Shown here: positions 22,501 through 34,300 of the stretch, in pieces
Layout of the letters: each line of letters begins with the position of its first letter
Numbering within the stretch: the first letter of the stretch is position 1
Assembly (NCBI GenBank): GCA_958496175.1
Contig: OY292278.1
Span: 10,416,001-10,480,000, forward strand
Direction: 5' to 3'
DNA from: Sisyra terminalis
Taxonomy: Eukaryota; Arthropoda; Insecta; Neuroptera; Sisyridae
DNA length: 64,000 nt
Position numbers and translations under genes: made by a program
Notes under the pieces: model-generated
Database searches by the model: none
Seen by the model: the letters and a program-made list of their open reading frames with translations, nothing else
Told to the model about the DNA's origin: nothing

Positions 22501-25500
22501 TATCGAGCTTGTTACTTGTAAATAACGGCAATAAAATTTGTCCCTTAATACCATAACTAAAAATTTTATCTTTGTACCCTGAGATATTGCTAAGAATTAA
22601 AAATTATTCAATAAACCAATGATGGATTTTACTAATGTGTTTGAGCAACAAAATAGTTAAAACTCAGCCGTTTATTTTTTTCAATTCCGTTTTAGCCTTA
22701 TGATTTCCCAAAGAGTAGTTCATGTAAGTTTCAAAAGTTAAGCTAACAATAAGGAAGTCATGTGTTGTTCATATGATTTTTTTTATTTATTAAATTTACG
22801 CAATACAAATACAATTTTCTATAATTTCCTTAGTTCAACATTTTTATGATAAGTACAATTAATTTTTCTTAGTCAAATTGATTGCCTCCTCTTGATATGC
22901 CTCCTGTTCATCTTCAAGGGCGATGTTCTTGATGGCATCATTGATCAAATGACGTAATTTACGTTTCTTTTTTGGGTTTTGAATCAATTTTAACTCGTCA
23001 GCGACAAAATTTCCGAAACTCTGATCCTCGTTTATATAATTTGGATTGGAAATTGATTCTGCATTGCGTTCCTGGCCAATTGGTACGTTGGCCAATGCAT
23101 AATGACTTCCGAGTAACGTATCACCTGAACTTTCTGAATTTATTGCCTCCGTGGAATTTTTTTCTTGGCCTAAATTTTCTAACGAAGTTTTACTATCATC
23201 GTCGTAGTCGATGTTTGTTTCGAATAAGGGGCACAAAAATTTCAACTGCTGAAAACACCAAAGCTTCGGAACGTATGTCTTCTTGGCCAAATTATTAGCC
23301 CCGACACGTTCGATTTCTTCTCTGACTTGATAGTGCAGTACCTTGATTTTGTTGTGGATCATTTGCATCGTTACATTCGGTTTCTGGATTTTAATCTCGT
23401 CGAAAATATTGGCGAATGCGTCTTCCTTCTGACCGTTATCGTCGTAATCGGGATGGTTGGGGTCATACAGTATTGGATACCGTTTGTAAATATTGATCAA
23501 TTGTAATGTTTCCTCTTTGGCCCAATGTTGTTGGCGGGATACTTTTTTCATTGTTCTTCTTCAAAAGATTTTAAACGAATGTTTATACAATATTTTAAAA
23601 GCACTTAAAAATGTGTGATTAATGAAACCCGAACGCAATGACTGGTAAATTGAGAATAACGCAAAATTGGTTTCCACTGTAATTGGAGAGGATTGGAATT
23701 TCTTTTAATCACAATTTAAATCATTATATAAACAATCGAAGAACCGAAGTGGTTATCAATATGTTTATATTAATTTATAAAGTAAAGTTTCACTTTACTT
23801 TTAAAGCGAAGATTAAAAATTGCCATCAATAGACAATTTGCAATTTTTCAGCAAAATATGCCTGAAAAGATAAGTTTATCGATAATGTTTATTTTTATTT
23901 GCATAGCTAATTTTGAAGTATTATACAACATTGAAACCTTAAATTTTGATTCGATCATTACACGGTTTTGTTAATCATTTTTAAATCCTTTTTTTTCTGT
24001 TATTTGCATTTTTAGTATGTACTTTTATTATATGATTAGAGTACATTGATATGGATCTCTGCAATCGCACTAAAAGCATTAAAAAACAATATGAATTTTT
24101 ATAGATTTCTTAAACATTGTTTCGAATTATTGGATGAAACATAAAACAATTTAAGATAAACAATCCTTGGATGATTTTTGGTCCAGAATTGCCTAAGAGC
24201 TTTTCTTGCAAAAATATTATTCAGATTCTAAATTTCTCAAAAAAGGATTCAAATTTTGCTGGAAACTTTTGTGTGATGTTGAAATCATCCTGAAACAAAA
24301 TTGTATACTAATATCTCAGTGTCGTTTCATTTTTTCAGTTATTATTATTTCTATTTATAGTTTATTGCTTTGTCTTTATTATCTTCCTGACTTCTTCCTT
24401 GCTTTTTTCGATAGCATTGTTTTATTCGGGTTTTTCTGCAAATACGTGTGATTAAATTCTGCTGAAACCGTAAAAGATTGGTCGGTCAACTGTTTTTACT
24501 ACCCATAAGTTAACGGTGTTAAAATGAATAAACGAATATTTTCGAAATTGAAATTGAATCGAAAAATTATAAATGTAAAAACGCTCTTCAAAGCAGATCT
24601 AGATGATCTAGATATTCAAATAATAAACCATAAGAACGTAGGGCTTTCAGTAATGAATCCAAGATTTTAGTTTGGGATGAAGAAAATTAGTCGATATAGA
24701 CGTTTTTTAACGTCGAAGAATTTTTCAGGAAACCCTTTAGAATAACTGGTTTAAGAATTCAAATACTATAGGATGATATCTGCGAATTTGTCCGCGTGAT
24801 GTACCAATACTCCGATGAAACTTTTTGCTTAGATTTACCACCCGGCGTACAATTCGGAAATTATTTCGATTCTTCCTTCTAAAAAAAACCTCCTTTTACA
24901 AGTTCTACCTAATTTTTAATCATTTTTACTTTTAAATCAATTTTAGATCGTCTGTAATTCAACAAAGAATTTTGGCGTTAAATACTTTGGGCAATATTCT
25001 ATCGTTGTTCAGCACGGGAGTATATGACGGCGTTTTGGAACTTCCGGTTGAACAAATTTTCTTCGTCGTTCGTTTTGCGTTGGATGAAAACAACGTTCCG
25101 GTGATATCGGCGGCAATTTTTGCACTTGCCAACATATTTTGTTCGCAAGTCGACGAAATTTGCTTGGATTCACTGTTGGGTTTTAACTGTGGATTGTTGC
25201 AGCCAATTTTACAGTACGATGTCGCTGAAAAACTAGGCAGTGATGGAAAAACGAAATCCGAAAAGACGAAAGATGAAGAATTAAATGATCAGCAAATGGC
25301 TGAAACTGATTTAATTAAATGTCTATTACGAACTGATATTTTAATACGAATTCGGTAAGATCTTAGGCTTAAGATTTTTGAATTTTTGATGAAAATTATT
25401 CGTTGGTTTTAGATATATTTTACTGAAAATTCAACCACCGGCTGAAGTCGTTAATGTTTGTATGGGTTTGTTGATTCGAATTGCGCGAGATTCGCACTAT

Positions 25501-28340
25501 GCTTTTGCGAGTTTGGTCAATTGTGAAGATTTGTTGGAAACGATTATAAATCAATTTATTCCAAAAAGTTCTACAGTCTTACGTAAAAATTAAAATTAAA
25601 TTATACCTAGTCAATTTTGTAGTAATTATTGAAAATTTATAGTTAATTCTTCGCAGTCCTCCCATAAAATGTTCACAATTGTTTTGAAATTATTGCGAGT
25701 TATTGTTGCAAGAAGTTTCCATATGGCACAACTTTTAATTGAAAAGTGAGTTAATAGTATTAAACTTCATTTTACATGAAGAGAGTCAAGTTATGTCTAT
25801 GCACTAAACTTGTCTTTATGAAAAATGGCTTTACTTTAGACGAATAACATCTTTATTTTTTAGGCACAATTTATTTGAAAAAATATTACTACTTCTTCAT
25901 GAGGATGCTCCGTGTAGTTCTCTTATCAAATTACAAACCGAGGCATTATTTTTAGCTGCAACTTTCATGCAATATAAAATATTTCCATCTTCATACCATT
26001 TGTAAGCAAAAATAAGAACCGTGATGAATTTTCTTCAGTTTATAACTTTTTACGTTTGCAGAAGTTTCCAATCGATTTTGCTTCGGATTTTGAATTTTCA
26101 TATTCGGGCTACTAATATTACAGAGACTTCGTCGTATTTGATTCATTCCCACGGGGCTGCAGTGATTTGTGTGCTTACCCAACTTGGCTTTAAGTTTGAA
26201 CACACAAAAGTTGAACCTTTTGTAGTATTAATAAGTGAAGCTTTCGCCAAATGGACCAGTCAAACTGGAATGTTGAAAGCGTTTAAGGTTTGTAAATCAA
26301 ACTTTTCAGGGATTTATCTTTAATAAAATATCCAAGTTTGTGGCCGAAATAAAATTAATTTCTATTCCAGTGTGGACATTTACAAATAATTAGCTCTATT
26401 CTTAAATGTGGGCTAGTTTTTAAAAACTATTTGGTTCAAAATCGTTTGATTGAAGACCTTATCAAATCGGACGGATTTTTAAGGATAACAGAAAAAATAA
26501 AGTAAGTTCATCTTTAAAATTTCAAAAATATATATAATTTTAGTTGAAACCAAATTGGTTTACATTATTTGATAGTAATGAAACGAGCTTTTGACCCTTG
26601 TTATATCTGATCAAGAAAAGTAAAGCTTTCAGAGATTTAAAGTTAAAACTAGTTTTGATTTGACTGTAGAATTTATTTATTTTTCTTAAAAAATTAAAAT
26701 AATTTAAATTTTATACAGATCCGGATCGAATTTATTGTGTGGACATAAACCCCATGAAACAAAGGCTGCCCTAGACAGTGTTAATGCTTCGATTTGGGAT
26801 AACTGCGATCATGTCGTTCCCATTTTATCGTCAAAAAGCTGCCTTCCATTTTTAAATTCTTTGTCTCAATTGCTAAGATCTTATAACGATTTAAATGTAA
26901 GCCAAAATTCTATTGATAATTCAAGTAACTATACATATATATTTTCTTAAAATTTTCTTAGAGTAATTTATTATTTCTTCGTCATCCAAACATCGGTCGA
27001 TATTTCAAGCAAATTTCTCAAGTGTCCACATATTATTTGACGTCCAATTGGTTTTCTCGAATCGAAATAAGTTTCATTATAAATTGTGTACTAATAGCCA
27101 ACAGTGTTAAAATGCAATTGACCGATGAGGAAAAATCAATCGTCTACAGATTGGCGTTTAAGTCAATTCATATTTTTGGGAAAGATTTGAAAGACGACAT
27201 CGGAATTCTCATGAATGATATTATCTTCAGTCGAGAATATTTTCCACTAGAAAGTTTGATAAGTCAAATGAGTGTTGGGGATAAAATTCAAGCGAAAGTG
27301 CAGGAAATTTTGTCCCGAATTGGAGATATCCGTGAGTTTTATTTGACCGCTTTAGGATTTAAAAAGGTTTGTTGAAAATAATTATTTTTTTCTTATCGAT
27401 AAAATTAAGAAAACAAATTTTGTTGAAACCGATAAAAAAAGATTTCATTTAATACCGGAGCTTTTTATATCGGTCTGAAGTGCCCTTTTTAACGCTTACT
27501 TAATTTGCTAAATTTAAGAGGTAAATATAAACTTTTTTTTTCAGATGGAATTTATATTTAGTTCTTCATATGCTTTGAAACATAATGCAGGTGGATTTCT
27601 CCCGAACGATTGGATTTATTTGCCAATTGTTGCAATTTACTCCAATTCTGAATCAGCGCAAATTTTTCACGACGGAAAGACATCACTCACGTTGTGTTTG
27701 GAATGGATTAATGTCTTTGATATTTTGTTTCCAACCCTATCGAATTACGTTAATATAACAGAGCGATTTTGTCGAATTTCTTGTATATTTCTTTTGGACA
27801 ATTCGTTATTCTTAGAAAGTAACATAAACCAATTGTTGGAAATGTGCCTACGAACAATGATATCAAACGAGGCTTATTTTAAACACTTAAATTTCGATTC
27901 GGAAATTAAAGGCTTAACAGGATTTCAAGACTTTTATACATTATTGTTGGAACAATATCAAGGCGTTAGTTATGGCAATGCGGTGTTTGCTAATTATATA
28001 TTAATTCCTTTAACGCAGCGACATAATGTGAAATGGAGGAAAATGGTTTGGTCTGAATATATTGGAGTCACTCAATCGATAAATATTGATGAGAATGAGG
28101 TGAGCATGTTTTAATTGCTGAATTTGTTAAAAAATTTTGCTAAAAAACGGTGTAATTGATTTTTGGTTTAAGCTTTTAATATCGTTGAATGAATTTTTGG
28201 AACCCAATGAAAAGGATCAGTCGCTGTTGAAGTGTTATCGCAGAGCAGTTCAAATGGGACACTTGCGACGAAGTCCATTGTTGAAACGAATTGCAGAATA
28301 TCATGTAAAACGTTATATAAACTATTTGAAAAATAAATAA
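19540..28340 (+). CDS. RPAP1: RNA polymerase II-associated protein 1 (RPAP1)
   Basis: Fourteen exons: 19540-19666, 19725-19906, 21023-21522, 21578-21718, 24947-25354, 25413-25582, 25643-25745, 25864-26001, 26062-26287, 26371-26501, 26719-26896, 26962-27366, 27545-28099 and 28173-28340. They total 1,143 residues; human RPAP1 has 1,393. The start MIKRPKVEETDEDLL matches the human N-terminus in pattern. Exon 3 holds SIFARQMAKK and the RPAP1_N helix (ESQKIHEENTKIL to LDPKLVEFLASRR, about residues 155-200). Exon 4 holds RFDFDGWLQPY and YHHGDDPGRPGYTLQELL, the start of RPAP1_C, and exons 5-14 are helical-repeat sequence ending near LKRIAEYHVKRYI. Family knowledge: RPAP1 binds RNA polymerase II, acts in its assembly or nuclear import, and supports Mediator-Pol II contact at lineage genes. 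Intron 4 (21719-24946) hosts an antisense gene. The polyadenylation hexamer AATAAA overlaps the final codons and the satellite begins about 30 bases later. Confidence 0.96.
19983..20150 (+). CDS. Exon-like segment in RPAP1 intron 2; possible alternative terminal exon
   Basis: An acceptor at 19981-19982 after a pyrimidine-rich run opens 55 codons ending at a stop at 20148-20150, and AATAAA follows at 20192-20197. The peptide is rich in Trp, Arg, Cys and Pro (LLKPWNGIRYPP, MIRWGREPRRIRYENC, YIMTWCQTG), unlike translated AT-rich intron. RPAP1 exon 2 ends in phase 0 and this segment reads in phase 0 from its acceptor, so splicing exon 2 to it would make a 158-residue protein sharing the first 103 residues of RPAP1. 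It could instead be the last exon of an unrelated nested gene or a decayed insertion. I do not recognise the peptide family. The rest of the intron (20,198-21,022) looks empty. Confidence 0.5.
   Translation, partial: RLLKPWNGIRYPPICIFMIRWGREPRRIRYENCINYIMTWCQTGVIRISANKSYL
22859..23551 (-). CDS. MADF-BESS domain protein, nested antisense in RPAP1 intron 4
   Basis: A complete, intronless 230-codon frame starts MKKVSRQQHWAKEETLQLI. Residues about 9-112 form a MADF domain, a Myb/SANT-like DNA-binding fold: Trp and hydrophobic spacing in the first helix, YPILYDPNHPDY, then VLHYQVREEIERV and PKLWCFQQLKFLCPLF. Residues about 175-215 match a BESS motif (FGNFVADELKLI, basic KKKRKLRH, then INDAIKNIAL). 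The linker is acidic and Ser-rich. Family knowledge: MADF-BESS proteins such as Drosophila Adf-1, Dip3, Stonewall and Hinge are sequence-specific nuclear regulators that bind partners through BESS; the family expanded in insects. The short insertion DYDDNGQKED in the first helix region is unusual. TTTATT at 22,782-22,787, read as AATAAA on this strand, lies 72 bases after the stop. The intact frame argues for a working gene. Confidence 0.87.
   Translation of the reverse strand: MKKVSRQQHWAKEETLQLINIYKRYPILYDPNHPDYDDNGQKEDAFANIFDEIKIQKPNVTMQMIHNKIKVLHYQVREEIERVGANNLAKKTYVPKLWCFQQLKFLCPLFETNIDYDDDSKTSLENLGQEKNSTEAINSESSGDTLLGSHYALANVPIGQERNAESISNPNYINEDQSFGNFVADELKLIQNPKKKRKLRHLINDAIKNIALEDEQEAYQEEAINLTKKN
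24772..24882 (+). pseudogene. Orphan exon-like fragment with weak AAR2-like sequence
   Basis: After an acceptor-like ctatag, 36 codons run to a stop at 24,880-24,882. The peptide includes YSDETFCLDLPPGVQFG and reads as real coding sequence. The PPGVQFG core resembles the N-terminal loop of the U5 snRNP assembly factor AAR2, but the match is too short to be sure. RPAP1 needs no exon here, since its exons 4 and 5 join in phase without it. It may be a retro-copied fragment or an unannotated cassette exon. A 48-codon frame at about 24,524-24,670 just upstream could belong to the same insertion. Confidence 0.25.
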
Positions 28341-28369
28341 ACTTTGGCTAAAGTCCCTTTAAGCACTGT

Positions 28370-31300
28370 CAAATCTTAACGAAAAAAACATCTCTTATAT
28401 CCTTTGTATGAACTTCAATATTACGCTTTTTGAAACTTTGAAACGATATTGGGGGTGTCCTTATGGACACAGGACAGCAATTTTTTCACTTATCATTTCT
28501 CAAAAGTGTATTAATTAATAATCCATTGAGAAAAGTAGTTGTTATAAGGAGAAGTCACTCCACGAAAAAAGCCAATTTTTCGACTAATTTGGGCATTCGT
28601 TTTCACTTCCTTAACATCCTGTTCCAATTTTCCAAAGATCTAGCCAATAAATGCTTATAATTTTTATGCATTACGGTTAAAGATGATAAAGTCTTGATTA
28701 TTCAGCTCAAATTTAACACAAAAATACATCCCTTATATCCTTTTAATGAACTGGAAAATAGTCCTTTTTGAAACTTTGAAACGATATTGCGGGTGTCCTT
28801 TTGCACACAGAGCAAAAATTCTTTCACATTACTTCTCACGTTAGAGTGTTGTTTGATAATCCATTGATGCAATATATCCTTATAAGGAAATCGCACCCCT
28901 CAAAAACGACCAATTTTAAGGGCAAATTTGGTGCATGTGTTTCTACATCCTTAACTTTCCGTTTTAATTTCCCAAGGATCTAGCCGTTAAATTCGAATTT
29001 TTTTCATGCACTTCGGTTAAGCATGATTCAGTCTTAAATATTCTGCTTAATTTTAGCAAAAGAAACCATCCCTTATATCCTTTTTATGAACTGGAAAATA
29101 GTCCTTTTTGAAACTTTGAAACGATATTGCGGGTGTCCTTTTGCACACAGAGCAAAAATTCTTTCACATTACTTCTCACGTTAGAGTGTTGTTTGATAAT
29201 CCATTGATGCAATATATCCTTATAAGGAAATCGCACCCCTCAAAAACGACCAATTTTAAGGGCAAATTTGGTGCATGTGTTTCTACATCCTTAACTTTCC
29301 GTTTTAATTTCCCAAGGATCTAGCCGTTAAATTCGAATTTTTTTCATTCACTTCGGTTAAGCATGATTCAGTCTTAAATATTCTGCTTAATTTTAGCAAA
29401 AGAAACCATCCCTTATATCCTTTTTATGAACTGGAAAATAGTCCTTTTTGAAACTTTGAAACGATATTGCGGGTGTCCCTTTGCACACAGAGCAAAAATT
29501 CTTTCACATTACTTCTCACGTTAGAGTGTTGTTTGATAATCCATTGATGCAATATATCCTTATAAGGAAATCGCACCCCTCAAAAACGACCAATTTTAAG
29601 GGCAAATTTGGTGCATGTGTTTCTACATCCTTAACTTTCCGTTTTAATTTCCCAAGGATCTAGCCGTTAAATTCGAATTTTTTTCATGCACTTCGGTTAA
29701 GCATGATTCAGTCTTAAATATTCTGCTTAATTTTAGCAAAAGAAACCATCCCTTATATCCTTTTTATGAACTGGAAAATAGTCCTTTTTGAAACTTTGAA
29801 ACGATATTGCGGGTGTCCTTTTGCACACAGAGCAAAAATTCTTTCACATTACTTCTCACGTTAGAGTGTTGTTTGATAATCCATTGATGCAATATATCCT
29901 TATAAGGAAATCGCACCCCTCAAAAACGACCAATTTTAAGGGCAAATTTGGTGCATGTGTTTCTACATCCTTAACTTTCCGTTTTAATTTCCCAAGGATC
30001 TAGCCGTTAAATTCGAATTTTTTTCATGCACTTCGGTTAAGCATGATTCAGTCTTAAATATTCTGCTTAATTTTAGCAAAAGAAACCATCCCTTATATCC
30101 TTTTTATGAACTGGAAAATAGTCCTTTTTGAAACTTTGAAACGATATTGCGGGTGTCCTTTTGCACACAGAGCAAAAATTCTTTCACATTACTTCTCACG
30201 TTAGAGTGTTGTTTGATAATCCATTGATGCAATATATCCTTATAAGGAAATCGCACCCCTCAAAAACGACCAATTTTAAGGGCAAATTTGGTGCATGTGT
30301 TTCTACATCCTTAACTTTCCGTTTTAATTTCCCAAGGATCTAGCCGTTAAATTCGAATTTTTTTCATGCACTTCGGTTAAGCATGATTCAGTCTTAAATA
30401 TTCTGCTTAATTTTAGCAAAAGAAACCATCCCTTATATCCTTTTTATGAACTGGAAAATAGTCCTTTTTGAAACTTTGAAACGATATTGCGGGTGTCCTT
30501 TTGCACACAGAGCAAAAATTCTTTCACATTACTTCTCACGTTAGAGTGTTGTTTGATAATCCATTGATGCAATATATCCTTATAAGGAAATCGCACCCCT
30601 CAAAAACGACCAATTTTAAGGGCAAATTTGGTGCATGTGTTTCTACATCCTTAACTTTCCGTTTTAATTTCCCAAGGATCTAGCCGTTAAATTCGAATTT
30701 TTTTCATTCACTTCGGTTAAGCATGATTCAGTCTTAAATATTCTGCTTAATTTTAGCAAAAGAAACCATCCCTTATATCCTTTTTATGAACTGGAAAATA
30801 GTCCTTTTTGAAACTTTGAAACGATATTGCGGGTGTCCTTTTGCACACAGAGCAAAAATTCTTTCACATTACTTCTCACGTTAGAGTGTTGTTTGATAAT
30901 CCATTGATGCAATATATCCTTATAAGGAAATCGCACCCCTCAAAAACGACCAATTTTAAGGGCAAATTTGGTGCATGTGTTTCTACATCCTTAACTTTCC
31001 GTTTTAATTTCCCAAGGATCTAGCCGTTAAATTCGAATTTTTTTCATTCACTTCGGTTAAGCATGATTCAGTCTTAAATATTCTGCTTAATTTTAGCAAA
31101 AGAAACCATCCCTTATATCCTTTTTATGAACAGGAAAATAGTCCTTTTTGAAACTTTGAAACGATATTGCGGGTGTCCCTTTGCACACAGAGCAAAAATT
31201 CTTTCACATTACTTCTCACGTTAGAGTGTTGTTTGATAATCCATTGATGCAATATATCCTTATAAGGAAATCGCACCCCTCAAAAACGACCAATTTTAAG

Positions 31301-34300
31301 GGCAAATTTGGTGCATGTGTTTCTACATCCTTAACTTTCCGTTTTAATTTCCCAAGGATCTAGCCGTTAAATTCGAATTTTTTTCATGCACTTCGGTTAA
31401 GCATGAATCAGTCTTAAATATTCTGCTTAATTTTAGCAAAAGAAACCATCCCTTATATCCTTTTTATGAACTGGAAAATAGTCCTTTTTGAAACTTTGAA
31501 ACGATATTGCGGGTGTCCTTTTGCACACAGAGCAAAAATTCTTTCACATTACTTCTCACGTTAGAGTGTTGTTTGATAATCCATTGATGCAATATATCCT
31601 TATAAGGAAATCGCACCCCTCAAAAACGACCAATTTTAAGGGCAAATTTGGTGCATGTGTTTCTACATCCTTAACTTTCCGTTTTAATTTCCCAAGGATC
31701 TAGCCGTTAAATTCGAATTTTTTTCATGCACTTCGGTTAAGCATGATTCAGTCTTAAATATTCTGCTTAATTTTAGCAAAAGAAACCATCCCTTATATCC
31801 TTTTTATGAACTGGAAAATAGTCCTTTTTGAAACTTTGAAACGATATTGCGGGTGTCCTTTTGCACACAGAGCAAAAATTCTTTCACATTACTTCTCACG
31901 TTAGAGTGTTGTTTGATAATCCATTGATGCAATATATCCTTATAAGGAAATCGCACCCCTCAAAAACGACCAATTTTAAGGGCAAATTTGGTGCATGTGT
32001 TTCTACATCCTTAACTTTCCGTTTTAATTTCCCAAGGATCTAGCCGTTAAATTCGAATTTTTTTCATTCACTTCGGTTAAGCATGATTCAGTCTTAAATA
32101 TTCTGCTTAATTTTAGCAAAAGAAACCATCCCTTATATCCTTTTTATGAACTGGAAAATAGTCCTTTTTGAAACTTTGAAACGATATTGCGGGTGTCCTT
32201 TTGCACACAGAGCAAAAATTCTTTCACATTACTTCTCACGTTAGAGTGTTGTTTGATAATCCATTGATGCAATATATCCTTATAAGGAAATCGCACCCCT
32301 CAAAAACGACCAATTTTAAGGGCAAATTTGGTGCATGTGTTTCTACATCCTTAACTTTCCGTTTTAATTTCCCAAGGATCTAGCCGTTAAATTCGAATTT
32401 TTTTCATGCACTTCGGTTAAGCATGATTCAGTCTTAAATATTCTGCTTAATTTTAGCAAAAGAAACCATCCCTTATATCCTTTTTATGAACTGGAAAATA
32501 GTCCTTTTTGAAACTTTGAAACGATATTGCGGGTGTCCTTTTGCACACAGAGCAAAAATTCTTTCACATTACTTCTCACGTTAGAGTGTTGTTTGATAAT
32601 CCATTGATGCAATATATCCTTATAAGGAAATCGCACCCCTCAAAAACGACCAATTTTAAGGGCAAATTTGGTGCATGTGTTTCTACATCCTTAACTTTCC
32701 GTTTTAATTTCCCAAGGATCTAGCCGTTAAATTCGAATTTTTTTCATGCACTTCGGTTAAGCATGATTCAGTCTTAAATATTCTGCTTAATTTTAGCAAA
32801 AGAAACCATCCCTTATATCCTTTTTATGAACTGGAAAATAGTCCTTTTTGAAACTTTGAAACGATATTGCGGGTGTCCTTTTGCACACAGAGCAAAAATT
32901 CTTTCACATTACTTCTCACGTTAGAGTGTTGTTTGATAATCCATTGATGCAATATATCCTTATAAGGAAATCGCACCCCTCAAAAACGACCAATTTTAAG
33001 GGCAAATTTGGTGCATGTGTTTCTACATCCTTAACTTTCCGTTTTAATTTCCCAAGGATCTAGCCGTTAAATTCGAATTTTTTTCATGCACTTCGGTTAA
33101 GCATGATTCAGTCTTAAATATTCTGCTTAATTTTAGCAAAAAAAACCATCCCTTATATCCTTTTTATGAACTGGAAAATAGTCCTTTTTGAAACTTTGAA
33201 ACGATATTGCGGGTGTCCTTTTGCACACAGAGCAAAAATTCTTTCACATTACTTCTCACGTTAGAGTGTTGTGTGATAATCCATTGATGCAATATATCCT
33301 TATAAGGAAATCGCACCCCTCAAAAACGACCAATTTTAAGGGCAAATTTGGTGCATGTGTTTCTACATCCTTAACTTTCCGTTTTAATTTCCCAAGGATC
33401 TAGCCGTTAAATTCGAATTTTTTTCATGCACTTCGGTTAAGCATGATTCAGTCTTAAATATTCTGCTTAATTTTAGCAAAAGAAACCATCCCTTATATCC
33501 TTTTTATGAACTGGAAAATAGTCCTTTTTGAAACTTTGAAACGATATTGCGGGTGTCCTTTTGCACACAGAGCAAAAATTCTTTCATATTACTTCTCACG
33601 TTAGAGTGTTGTTTGATAATCCATTGATACAATATATCCTTATAAGGAAATCGCACCCCTCAAAAACGACCAATTTTAAGGGCAAATTTGGTGCATGTGT
33701 TTCTACATCCTTAATTTTCCGTTTTAATTTCCCAAGGATCTAGCCGTTAAATTCGAATTTTTTTCATGCACTTCGGTTAAGCATGATTCAGTCTTAAATA
33801 TTCTGCTTAATTTTAGCAAAAGAAACCATCCCTTATATCCTTTTTATGAACTGGAAAATAGTCCCTTTTGAAACTTTGAAACGATATTGCGGGTGTCCTT
33901 TTGCACACAGAGCAAAAATTCTTTCACATTACTTCTCACGTTAGAGTGTTGTTTGATAATCCATTGATGCAATATATCCTTATAAGGAAATCGCACCCCT
34001 CAAAAACGACCAATTTTAAGGGCAAATTTGGTGCATGTGTTTCTACATCCTTAACTTTCCGTTTTAATTTCCCAAGGATCTAGCCGTTAAATTCGAATTT
34101 TTTTCATGCACTTCGGTTAAGCATGATTCAGTCTTAAATATTCTGCTTAATTTTAGCAAAAGAAACTATCCCTTATATCCTTTTTATGAACTGGAAATTA
34201 GTCCTTTTTGAAACTTTGAAACGATATTGCGGGTGTCCTTTTGCACACAGAGCAAAAATTCTTTCACATTACTTCTCACGTTAGAGTGTTGTTTGATAAT

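Larger units (their letters stand above)
21719..24946 (+). other. RPAP1 intron 4, hosting a nested gene
   Basis: This 3.2-kb intron joins the phase-2 exons encoding ELLHLC and SSVIQQRILAL. Apart from the antisense MADF-BESS gene and an exon-like fragment at 24,772-24,882 it is AT-rich. The stretches 21,725-22,780 and 23,600-24,500 hold nothing I can support. Confidence 0.75.
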
